64,000 bases of DNA from CAYJNO01 sp964371715 (GTDB lineage: Bacteria > Bacillota_I > Bacilli_A > Erysipelotrichales > Erysipelotrichaceae): positions 1 through 64,000 of the forward strand of contig CAYJNO010000004.1 in the NCBI GenBank assembly GCA_964371715.1, written 5' to 3'. This document shows, piece after piece, positions 1 to 6,814 of the stretch (the first letter of the stretch is position 1; each line of letters starts with the position of its first letter). Both the position numbers and the translations under genes were made by a program. Below the pieces are notes generated by a model. The model made no database searches and had not been told where the DNA came from. It saw only the letters and a list, made by a program, of their open reading frames with translations.

Positions 1-1964
1 CAAAAGAACATATTTATTCTAGGTTTTCAAAAGATGAATTTGATTTTATCATAATAGATGAGTCACATCGTATTGGCGCAAATAGTTATCAAAAAATAAT
101 AAAATATTTTAAACCTAATTTCTTATTAGGAATGAGTGCATCACCTGAAAGAAGTGATGATTTTGATGTATATAAAACATTTAATAATAACATTATAAAA
201 GAGATAAGATTAAAAGAAGCTTTAAAAAATGATTTACTATGTCCATTTCATTATTTTGGGATATCTGATTTACAAATAAACGATGAAAATATCGATGATA
301 AGACAGAGTTTTCAAAATTAGTAAGTACTGATAGGGTAAAACATATTGTTGAAAAAATAGAGCTATATGGCTATTCTGGTGATAAAGTAAAAGGGTTAAT
401 GTTTTGTCGAAATATTTTAGAAGCCCAAGAACTGTCTAAACAATTAAATATATATGGATATCAAACATTAGCATTAAGTGGTAGTGATACTCAAAGTTAT
501 CGAGAAGAAGCTATTGAAAGATTAGTTGATGAAAATAGAAGTGATTATCTAGACTATATTTTAACGATAGATATTTTTAATGAGGGTGTAGATATCCCTG
601 AGATAAATCAAGTAATAATGTTAAGACCAACTAAATCACCAATAATCTTTGTCCAACAATTAGGTCGAGGACTTAGAAAATATCAAGATAAAGAGTTTGT
701 TACAATATTAGATTTCATTGGTAATTATGATAATAACTTTATGATACCAATTGCATTATCAGGTGATCGTTCATACAATAAAGATAATATAAGAATGTAT
801 GTAGCTGAAGGTAGTAGAGTAATACCTGGTGCATCAAGTATTAATTTTGATGAAATATCAAAGCAGCGTATTTTTAAATCAATTGACAATGCTAAATTTA
901 ATTCCACTACGTTAATTGTTGAAGCGTATAATCAATTTAGAAATAAGCTTGGTAAAATACCAAGAATGATAGATTTTATTAAATATGAAGAATTAGACTT
1001 AGGACGTGTTTTTGATAATAAAGCATTAAAAACATACCATAATCTTTTACTGAAAACAGAAAAAGATTATAACGTTGTTTTTAATCCAATTCAAACTAAT
1101 ATCTTAGAGTTTATATCAACTAAAATTGCAAATGGTAAAAGAGTACATGAAATTATCTTATTAGATCTATTATTAAAAAATAACTCTAATATTAAAGAAA
1201 CATGGATTAAAATATTAGAAGATGAGTATTATATCATTGTTAATGATAATACAATCATTAATGTAGAAAATATTATGACTAATAATTTTATAACAGGTAC
1301 TGGTAAAAGTACATTTGATAAAAGTATTTTGATTGATATAAAAAATAATGAATGGACTATTAGTGAAGAATTCAATTTACAATTAAGTGATTATAATTTT
1401 AGAAAAATGCTAGAAGAAATAATAGAATATACTTTATATTTATATAATATAAGATATAACAAACACTACACAGATACTAATTTTGTATTATATGAAAAAT
1501 ATACCTATGAAGATGTATGTAGGCTGTTAGAGTGGGAAAAGGCAGAAGTTGCCTTAAATATTGGTGGATATAAATATGATAAGAAAACAAAAACTTATCC
1601 AGTTTTTATAAATTATGATAAACATGAAGACATCAGTGCGACAATAGCTTATGAAGATGAATTTATATCTAACCGTAAATTAATTGCTATTTCAAAATCT
1701 GGAAGAACATTAAACTCAGAAGATGTAAGAGTTGTGATGAATGCGAAAGAGTTGAATGTAAATATGCATTTATTTGTTAGAAAAAATAAAGATGATAAAA
1801 CATCTAAAGAGTTCTATTATTTAGGTAAAATTAATATTCTTGAAACACCTGAAGAATTTATGATGAAAAATACTAATAAATCAGCTGTTAGATTAATTTA
1901 TGGATTACATACACCAGTAAAAGAAGATTTATATGATTATATAGTAGAGGTAAAAGATATATGA
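1..1964 (+). CDS. DEAD/DEAH-box helicase with C-terminal DUF3427 (5' truncated by window)
   Basis: Partial SF2 helicase. The reading frame is already open at base 3, before the first ATG (132), and encodes the DESH box (DEAH-type motif II) near bases 57-68 and GMSASPER (motif III) near 130-150, so the true start lies outside the window. Helicase C-terminal motifs follow (VDIPEINQVIMLRPT, then QQLGRGLRK, motif VI). The last 150 or so residues, from YTYEDVCRLLEWEK to EDEFISNRKL, match DUF3427, which in Bacillota ends helicases that usually carry an N-terminal PLD-like nuclease domain; that part cannot be seen here. The stop overlaps the start of a NUDIX gene by 4 bases (ATGA), so the two are translationally coupled. 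The role is probably in nucleic-acid maintenance or defence (inference). Confidence 0.9.
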   Translation, partial: KEHIYSRFSKDEFDFIIIDESHRIGANSYQKIIKYFKPNFLLGMSASPERSDDFDVYKTFNNNIIKEIRLKEALKNDLLCPFHYFGISDLQINDENIDDKTEFSKLVSTDRVKHIVEKIELYGYSGDKVKGLMFCRNILEAQELSKQLNIYGYQTLALSGSDTQSYREEAIERLVDENRSDYLDYILTIDIFNEGVDIPEINQVIMLRPTKSPIIFVQQLGRGLRKYQDKEFVTILDFIGNYDNNFMIPIALSGDRSYNKDNIRMYVAEGSRVIPGASSINFDEISKQRIFKSIDNAKFNSTTLIVEAYNQFRNKLGKIPRMIDFIKYEELDLGRVFDNKALKTYHNLLLKTEKDYNVVFNPIQTNILEFISTKIANGKRVHEIILLDLLLKNNSNIKETWIKILEDEYYIIVNDNTIINVENIMTNNFITGTGKSTFDKSILIDIKNNEWTISEEFNLQLSDYNFRKMLEEIIEYTLYLYNIRYNKHYTDTNFVLYEKYTYEDVCRLLEWEKAEVALNIGGYKYDKKTKTYPVFINYDKHEDISATIAYEDEFISNRKLIAISKSGRTLNSEDVRVVMNAKELNVNMHLFVRKNKDDKTSKEFYYLGKINILETPEEFMMKNTNKSAVRLIYGLHTPVKEDLYDYIVEVKDI

Positions 1965-2353
1965 AAACAATAGAAGTTGTAGCAGCAATAATAAAAAAAG
2001 ATGATAAAATTTTAGTTACAAAAAGAAATAAAGGAGATTTTGAAGGTTTATTTGAATTTCCAGGTGGTAAGATTGAAGCTAATGAATCAAAAGAAGATGC
2101 ATTAATAAGAGAAATTAAAGAAGAATTGGAGACAGAATTAACTATATTAAAGTATTTATTAACTATAGAATATACCTATCCAAATTTTCATTTAGTGATG
2201 CATAATTATTTAAGTACAATTGATAACTATGATATTAAATTAATTGATCATAGTGAAGCGAAATGGCTAAAAATTGATGAATTAGATACAGTAGAATGGA
2301 TACCTGCTGATATAGAGATTGTTGAGTATCTAAAAGTAAATGATTTAGGATAA
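1961..2353 (+). CDS. NUDIX hydrolase, MutT-like (8-oxo-dGTP diphosphatase type)
   Basis: 130-residue NUDIX protein, the usual size for MutT-like enzymes that hydrolyse (oxidised) nucleoside triphosphates to monophosphate and pyrophosphate. The Nudix box GX5EX7REUXEE is intact, running from GKIEANE to REIKEE about residues 38-60, after the typical FPGGK. The start ATG overlaps the stop of the upstream DUF3427 helicase. This coupling suggests the hydrolase acts with the helicase. The actual substrate cannot be told from sequence. Confidence 0.9.
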   Translation: MKTIEVVAAIIKKDDKILVTKRNKGDFEGLFEFPGGKIEANESKEDALIREIKEELETELTILKYLLTIEYTYPNFHLVMHNYLSTIDNYDIKLIDHSEAKWLKIDELDTVEWIPADIEIVEYLKVNDLG

Positions 2354-2368
2354 AGAAGTGATATTATT

Positions 2369-2533
2369 ATGAATAAATCTGTTATTACAGGATTAATATT
2401 ATCGATAGTTGGCTTTATAATAACTATACTAAATTTAGTTATATCAAACTTTGATTCAACATCTATTGTATTAGTGTGTTGTTTATTTGCTGTTTTACTT
2501 GCAAATATATCTAATTATAACAAGAATAAGTAA
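2369..2533 (+). CDS. Small two-TM membrane protein
   Basis: 54-residue ORF 16 bases after the NUDIX gene. It starts MNKSVITGLILSIVGF, with two hydrophobic segments (about residues 5-25 and 31-46) and a lysine-rich tail (NYNKNK), a typical small integral membrane protein. AAGAAGTGA lies just upstream of the ATG. No family recognised. It may be the last gene of the helicase-NUDIX operon, since the next terminator lies at about 2625. Confidence 0.5.
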   Translation: MNKSVITGLILSIVGFIITILNLVISNFDSTSIVLVCCLFAVLLANISNYNKNK

Positions 2534-2624
2534 AAGAATTTAGGTATATAGCTGATTATTTAATATATGGAATATTTTAATATAGATATCTAGATTTGAT
2601 TCTTGTATTTTTTAGTAAATAGCC

Positions 2625-2656
2625 AAAGGTAATGCACTCATGTATTATCTTTTTTT
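2625..2656 (+). terminator. Intrinsic terminator after NUDIX/small membrane protein
   Basis: AAAGGTAAT pairs with ATTATCTTT (one G-T pair) and is followed by a run of seven T. It lies directly before the sulP promoter. Confidence 0.6.
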
Positions 2657-2657
2657 A

Positions 2658-2687
2658 TTGACATAGTATTCTATAGCTTGTTATAAT
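2658..2687 (+). promoter_or_regulatory. Sigma-A promoter of the SulP gene
   Basis: Consensus -35 TTGACA (2658-2663) and -10 TATAAT (2682-2687) with an 18-bp spacer. TG one base before the -10 makes it also an extended -10. The predicted start is near 2694, about 30 bases before the chosen start codon. Confidence 0.8.
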
Positions 2688-2723
2688 CATTCCTTGTCAT
2701 GTTTATATAGAGAGAGGGAGTTT

Positions 2724-4184
2724 ATGTTTAATAATTTAAAAGAAGAATGGTTTTCTAATGCGAAAGCTGATATCTTAGCTGCGATAGTTGTTTGTATGGC
2801 TTTAATACCTGAAGCAATTGGTTTTTCAATTGTAGCTGGTGTAGATCCAATGGTTGGTGTATTTGCATCATTTATGATATCTATAATCACAGCAATATTT
2901 GGAGGAAGGACAGGTTTGATTTCAGCAGCAGCTGGTGCTACTGCCCTTGTTTTAGCAAGTCTTGTACAAACTCATGGTATAGAATATTTATTTGCAGCAA
3001 CAATATTAACAGGTATTATTCAAATAATATTAGGAGTTTTTAAGATTGGTAATCTTATGAAGTTTATACCAAAACCTGTAATGATAGGATTTGTTAATGC
3101 ATTAGGTATTTTAATGTTTCAATCACAAATTAGTCATTTTCAAGGTTCATATATCTTAATCGTTTTAGGGTTAATAGGTATAGTAATAATTTATGGTTTA
3201 CCTAAATTAACTAAAGCTATTCCATCACCAATTATTGCGATAATTATAATTTCTTTAATTGTCTATATTTTTAAGATTGATGTTAAAACATTAGGTGATA
3301 TGGGGGAAGTATCAAGTTCATTTGTTTCTTTCCATATACCACAAGTATTATTCAATGTGGAAACATTAAGTATTATCTTACCTTATGCTGTCTCTGTTGC
3401 TTTAGTAGGTATAGTTGAATCATTATTAACAGCTCAACTAGTCGATGATATGACTAATACATCAAGTAATAAAAATCGTGAATGTATAGGTCAAGGTTTA
3501 GCAAATATCGCAGCTGGATTTTTTGGTGGCATTGCTGGTTGTGGGATGATTGGTCAAACTATAACTAATCAAACATATGGTGGTAGAGGTCGATTATCAA
3601 CTTTATTAGCTGGTGTTTATATGTTATGTGCAATCATCTTATTAAATCAATTTGTAGTACAAATACCAGTTGTTGCTTTAGCATCAGTAATGGTTGTAAT
3701 ATCATTTAATACGTTTAATTTTAACTCAATTAAACGTATTAAAGCTGTACCATTTAGTGATACATTAGTTATGTTAACTACTGTTATTGTAGTATTAGTA
3801 ACTCATAATTTAGCTTTTGGAGTTTTAGCTGGTACAATATTAAGTGCCTTATTTTTTGCTAGTAAAATGTCATTTATTAATGTTTTTAAATGTAATAAAT
3901 CAACTAATAATACATATAATATTTCAGGAGTATTATTTTTCGCATCTACTACAAGTTTTATTGAATCATTTGATTATAATCTTGATAGTGATATAGTTTA
4001 TCTAAACTTTAGCGAAGCTAAAGTACTAGATGAATCAGCAGTTGATGCTATTGATAAAGTTGTATTTAAATATCGTAAAAATAATATTGAAGCAAATATA
4101 ACAGGGTTAAGTAATGCATGTAGTAATTTAGTTGATAAAATATCAACTTATAATGATGAAGATGCTAATACTAGTCTACATTAA
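2724..4184 (+). CDS. SulP/SLC26-family anion transporter with C-terminal STAS domain
   Basis: 486-residue integral membrane transporter of the SulP family (sulfate, bicarbonate or other anions). It opens with the typical WFSNAKADILAAIVVCMALIPEAIGFSIVAG region, in which a proline-containing TM1 is preserved, then about ten hydrophobic helices to residue ~390. A cytosolic STAS-like end follows (SDIVYLNFSEAKVLDESAVDAID). I chose ATG 2724 because GAGGGAG stands 3-10 bases upstream; the in-frame ATG at 2694 coincides with the predicted transcription start. Monocistronic between its own promoter and terminator. The substrate is not determinable. Confidence 0.92.
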   Translation: MFNNLKEEWFSNAKADILAAIVVCMALIPEAIGFSIVAGVDPMVGVFASFMISIITAIFGGRTGLISAAAGATALVLASLVQTHGIEYLFAATILTGIIQIILGVFKIGNLMKFIPKPVMIGFVNALGILMFQSQISHFQGSYILIVLGLIGIVIIYGLPKLTKAIPSPIIAIIIISLIVYIFKIDVKTLGDMGEVSSSFVSFHIPQVLFNVETLSIILPYAVSVALVGIVESLLTAQLVDDMTNTSSNKNRECIGQGLANIAAGFFGGIAGCGMIGQTITNQTYGGRGRLSTLLAGVYMLCAIILLNQFVVQIPVVALASVMVVISFNTFNFNSIKRIKAVPFSDTLVMLTTVIVVLVTHNLAFGVLAGTILSALFFASKMSFINVFKCNKSTNNTYNISGVLFFASTTSFIESFDYNLDSDIVYLNFSEAKVLDESAVDAIDKVVFKYRKNNIEANITGLSNACSNLVDKISTYNDEDANTSLH

Positions 4185-4195
4185 TAATTAAAGTA

Positions 4196-4236
4196 AAATA
4201 CACTGTTGATACTTAATGTATTGACAGTGTATTTTT
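4196..4236 (+). terminator. Intrinsic terminator of SulP gene
   Basis: AAATACACTG pairs with CAGTGTATTT around an 18-20-base loop, and the stem runs into a T-rich tail. Confidence 0.75.
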
Positions 4237-4289
4237 ATAGTGGTACATTGAATTTAAAAAATTACTAACTTTTTTAGAAAGGAATTTAT

Positions 4290-5540
4290 ATGAGAGTCTG
4301 TTTTTTAACATTAGGTACAAGAGGCGATGTACAACCTTATATAGCCTTAGCAAAATATATTATCGAACAAGGACATCAAGCAATAATTTGTACAAGTTTA
4401 AGTTTTAAAGAAATGATTGAAAAAGAAGGGGTAGAATATCAAAAAGCTTCATTAGATTATATGGAAATTGCTAAAACAGATATTGGTAAAAAGGTATTAG
4501 AAAATCCTTTAATGAATATTAGCTCTGCTTTAAAATTAGCGAAAGAAGTAATTAATCCAGGTTATCAAAAATCATTTATAGAATTTTATAATGCTTCATT
4601 AGATGCTGATATAATTGTATATCATCCAAAAGTTTTAGTAGCAGTTGATATTGCTGAAAAGTTAAATATTCCATGTGTTAATATGGCATTAATTCCAATG
4701 ATTGAGCCAATTAAAGAGTTTGCTAATATAGTTATTTCAAATAATAAAAGCTATGGTTCATTTTTAAATAAATTAACTTATAGTGTTAATAAAAAAAGTG
4801 ATTCAAATTATATAAAAATCATTAATGAATTTAGAAGCCATACTTTAAATTTAAAATCAAGAAAAGCTGGAGCATATGCTTATTATCAAGATGATAAAAA
4901 AATACCAATTGTTTATCCAATAAGTAAAGCTTTATTTGAAGATGTAACTAGTTGGAATAATAATGTTTATTTAAGTGGTTTTTTCTTTTTAGATACAAAT
5001 GCAACATTGTCTAAAAAAACTCAAGATTTTATAAGTGAAAATCCTAATCCAATTGTTGTAACATTTAGTAGTATGCCTTTAAAAAAACCTCAAAAATTTA
5101 TAGAAATTTTAGAGGAATCTTTAGAAAAAACTAACAATAAAGCAATATTATTAGTCGGTAATAGTTCAATTGATTTTACATCAAATAATCGAATTATGAT
5201 AACTAATAGTGAACCTCATAGTTTATTATTTGATAAAGCTAAGGCTGTTATTCATCATGGTGGTGTAGGGACAACTGCTGCCGCTTTAATTGCAGGAAAA
5301 CCACAAATAATATTTCCATTTGCAGTAGATCAACCATTTTGGGCTAAGAGAATGTATGAAAGTGGAGTTGCTTTAAAACAAGTAAAGTTTAGATTGTTAA
5401 ACTCTAAAATATTTACTAAAATGCTACAAGATATTGAAGATATAAATATTATTAATAAAGCTATTGCATTTAAAGAAGAGTTAGAAAAAGAAAATGGCGT
5501 TGCTGATGCCTTAGAATATCTTTTAAAACTAATTAAATAA
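4290..5540 (+). CDS. UDP-glycosyltransferase family 1 (MGT/sterol-glucosyltransferase-like)
   Basis: 416-residue GT-B fold glycosyltransferase. The N-terminus TLGTRGDVQPYIALAKYI is the glycine-rich GT28/GT1 acceptor-domain signature. The donor-binding motif VIHHGGVGTTAAALIAGKP near residues 330-350 is the hallmark of UGT-type enzymes that use UDP-sugars on lipids or small molecules. Cytosolic, possibly membrane-associated, with no signal peptide. GAAAGGAATTT precedes the ATG. It is flanked by terminators, so it is transcribed alone. The acceptor is unknown; in this group of bacteria glycolipid synthesis or xenobiotic glycosylation are both possible. Confidence 0.9.
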   Translation: MRVCFLTLGTRGDVQPYIALAKYIIEQGHQAIICTSLSFKEMIEKEGVEYQKASLDYMEIAKTDIGKKVLENPLMNISSALKLAKEVINPGYQKSFIEFYNASLDADIIVYHPKVLVAVDIAEKLNIPCVNMALIPMIEPIKEFANIVISNNKSYGSFLNKLTYSVNKKSDSNYIKIINEFRSHTLNLKSRKAGAYAYYQDDKKIPIVYPISKALFEDVTSWNNNVYLSGFFFLDTNATLSKKTQDFISENPNPIVVTFSSMPLKKPQKFIEILEESLEKTNNKAILLVGNSSIDFTSNNRIMITNSEPHSLLFDKAKAVIHHGGVGTTAAALIAGKPQIIFPFAVDQPFWAKRMYESGVALKQVKFRLLNSKIFTKMLQDIEDINIINKAIAFKEELEKENGVADALEYLLKLIK

Positions 5541-5543
5541 TAC

Positions 5544-5583
5544 AAAAATCTAAATCAAACTTATAACTTGATTTAGATTTTTT
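5544..5583 (+). terminator. Intrinsic terminator of glycosyltransferase gene
   Basis: AAAAATCTAAATCAA and TTGATTTAGATTTTTT form a long A-T rich hairpin with a T tail, just upstream of the next promoter. Confidence 0.8.
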
Positions 5584-5593
5584 AGTATATTAC

Positions 5594-5622
5594 TTGAAGA
5601 GTGTTTCAAAATCCAGTATATT
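5594..5622 (+). promoter_or_regulatory. Promoter of the ferredoxin / 4Fe-4S / ArsR operon
   Basis: -35 TTGAAG (5594-5599), 17-bp spacer, -10 TATATT (5617-5622). The -10 lies inside a 30-bp palindrome (next entry), so repression by occlusion is likely. Confidence 0.7.
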
Positions 5623-5642
5623 AGTAATTACTAATATACTGG
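5613..5642 (+). promoter_or_regulatory. 30-bp perfect palindromic operator overlapping -10 and RBS
   Basis: Each half reads CCAGTATATTAGTAA, and the two halves are exact reverse complements with no spacer. The palindrome covers the -10 box, the expected transcription start and the first bases of the GGAGGT ribosome binding site. A further copy of AGTATATTA lies at 5584-5592, 31 bp (three helical turns) upstream of the same string in the palindrome. The obvious candidate ligand is the ArsR-family protein encoded by the third gene of this operon. Confidence 0.75.
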
Positions 5643-5653
5643 AGGTAAAGGAA

Positions 5654-5851
5654 TTGAAAAGCAAAAATATAGCAAAAATAAGTAATCTTTGTGTTGCTTG
5701 TGGTACTTGTATTAAGGTGTGTCCTTTTGGGGCAATAGAAATAAACAATGGTATTAAAGCTATTGTAGATATTAATAAATGTGTTGGTTGTGGTAAATGC
5801 TCAAAAGTATGTCCAGCATCGATTATTGATATTGTTAAAAGAGAGGTGTAA
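5654..5851 (+). CDS. 2[4Fe-4S] ferredoxin-like protein
   Basis: Small (65 aa) iron-sulfur protein with two complete CxxCxxCxxxCP clusters: CVACGTCIKVCP and CVGCGKCSKVCP. This is a bacterial-type 2[4Fe-4S] ferredoxin able to carry electrons. I chose TTG 5654 as start because GGAGGT (5641-5646) is 7 bases upstream; the in-frame ATG at 5594 overlaps the -35 box and cannot be used if the promoter is right. Two bases separate its stop from the next gene. The operon logic suggests electron delivery to, or from, the neighbouring 4Fe-4S membrane protein under ArsR control. Confidence 0.88.
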   Translation: MKSKNIAKISNLCVACGTCIKVCPFGAIEINNGIKAIVDINKCVGCGKCSKVCPASIIDIVKREV

Positions 5852-5853
5852 AA

Positions 5854-6414
5854 ATGAAAAAGAAAAGATGGAATGATTATCTATGGATTGTTGAAATAAG
5901 TTATTTTATATTAGGATTTTTTAATATATTATTTGCCTGGTTTGGAATGATATTTTTTCTAACACCTTTAGCAATAGCAACTATTTCGGGTAATAAACAC
6001 TATTGTCATAAATATTGTGGTAGAGGTCAATTATTTAATGTTTTAGGATCTAAATTATCACGTAATAAACCACTTCCAAGATTTATGGTATCGCCATATT
6101 TTAGATATGGATTTCTGACTTTTTTTATGATTATGTTTTTAAATATGATATTTACAACGTATTTAGTCTTTGCAAATACTACAAGTGTTAATGAAGTTCT
6201 TACAATACTTTGGTCATTTAATGTACCTTGGTCCTTTGCAAATCCAAGTGCTATTAATAGTTGGATTACTCAATTTGCTTTTGGTTTTTATAGTGTAATG
6301 CTAACTTCGACAATTATTGGTATGATAACTATGTTATTATATAAACCTAGAGGTTTTTGTGTTTATTGTCCAATGGGAACAATGACACAAAGTATCTGTA
6401 AATTAAAAAAATAG
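5854..6414 (+). CDS. 4Fe-4S-binding polytopic membrane protein (NapH/CcoG-like)
   Basis: 186 residues with about four hydrophobic segments. Two cysteine motifs sit next to membrane helices: HYCHKYCGRGQLFN (residues ~49-62, CxxxC) and GFCVYCPMGTMTQSIC near the C-terminus (CxxC...C). This layout is typical of NapH/YccM/CcoG-type proteins that anchor iron-sulfur centres in the membrane and pass electrons to or from a quinone. It is co-transcribed with the ferredoxin upstream and the ArsR regulator downstream (10-base gap). Exact reaction unknown. Confidence 0.8.
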   Translation: MKKKRWNDYLWIVEISYFILGFFNILFAWFGMIFFLTPLAIATISGNKHYCHKYCGRGQLFNVLGSKLSRNKPLPRFMVSPYFRYGFLTFFMIMFLNMIFTTYLVFANTTSVNEVLTILWSFNVPWSFANPSAINSWITQFAFGFYSVMLTSTIIGMITMLLYKPRGFCVYCPMGTMTQSICKLKK

Positions 6415-6424
6415 AGGTTAAACT

Positions 6425-6712
6425 ATGGATGATATGAAAGAAAAAGCCAAAGAAGTATCAAATTTATTAAAAGTTTTAGCAAATGAAAATAGATTATTAA
6501 TACTATGTGAGTTAGCTAAAGAACCAAAAAGTGTCTCAAGTTTACTTGAGATACTTCCAATAACACAATCAGGAATTTCACAACATTTAGCTATTCTAAA
6601 GGCTAATGGAATTTTAGATTATGAAAAAAAAGCACAAACTATTATTTATAAAATTAAAGATGAAAGAGTATATAATCTTATGGATTCTTTAAGAAAAATA
6701 TATTGTAATTAA
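6425..6712 (+). CDS. ArsR/SmtB-family repressor, BigR/SqrR/YgaV-like (two-cysteine)
   Basis: 95-residue winged-helix protein with the ArsR core LLKVLANENRLLILCEL followed by SQHLAILKANGIL (recognition helix and wing). It lacks the CxC metal site of ArsR/CadC. Instead it has exactly two cysteines, Cys28 (in RLLILCEL) and Cys94 (penultimate residue), matching the positions of the redox pair that forms a tri/tetrasulfide or disulfide in BigR, SqrR and YgaV. I infer a sensor of reactive sulfur or redox state that represses its own operon through the palindrome at 5613-5642. Last gene of the operon. Confidence 0.85.
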   Translation: MDDMKEKAKEVSNLLKVLANENRLLILCELAKEPKSVSSLLEILPITQSGISQHLAILKANGILDYEKKAQTIIYKIKDERVYNLMDSLRKIYCN

Positions 6713-6750
6713 TTGTATACTCATTAACAAAATTAACACTATAAAACATG

Positions 6751-6791
6751 CATTCTCAAATATAGACTATGATATTTGAGAATGATATAAT
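6751..6791 (+). promoter_or_regulatory. Inverted repeat plus promoter before the TM-helicase gene
   Basis: CATTCTCAAATAT (6751-6763) is an exact reverse complement of ATATTTGAGAATG (6772-6784), 8-base loop. No T tail follows, so it is not a good terminator. A -35-like TAGACT (6763-6768) lies at its centre and a consensus -10 TATAAT at 6786-6791 (17-bp spacer), so the repeat may be an operator of the downstream gene. It could also act as a weak terminator for the ArsR operon. Confidence 0.5.
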
Positions 6792-6814
6792 TACATCTAA
6801 AAAAGGGGATATAT

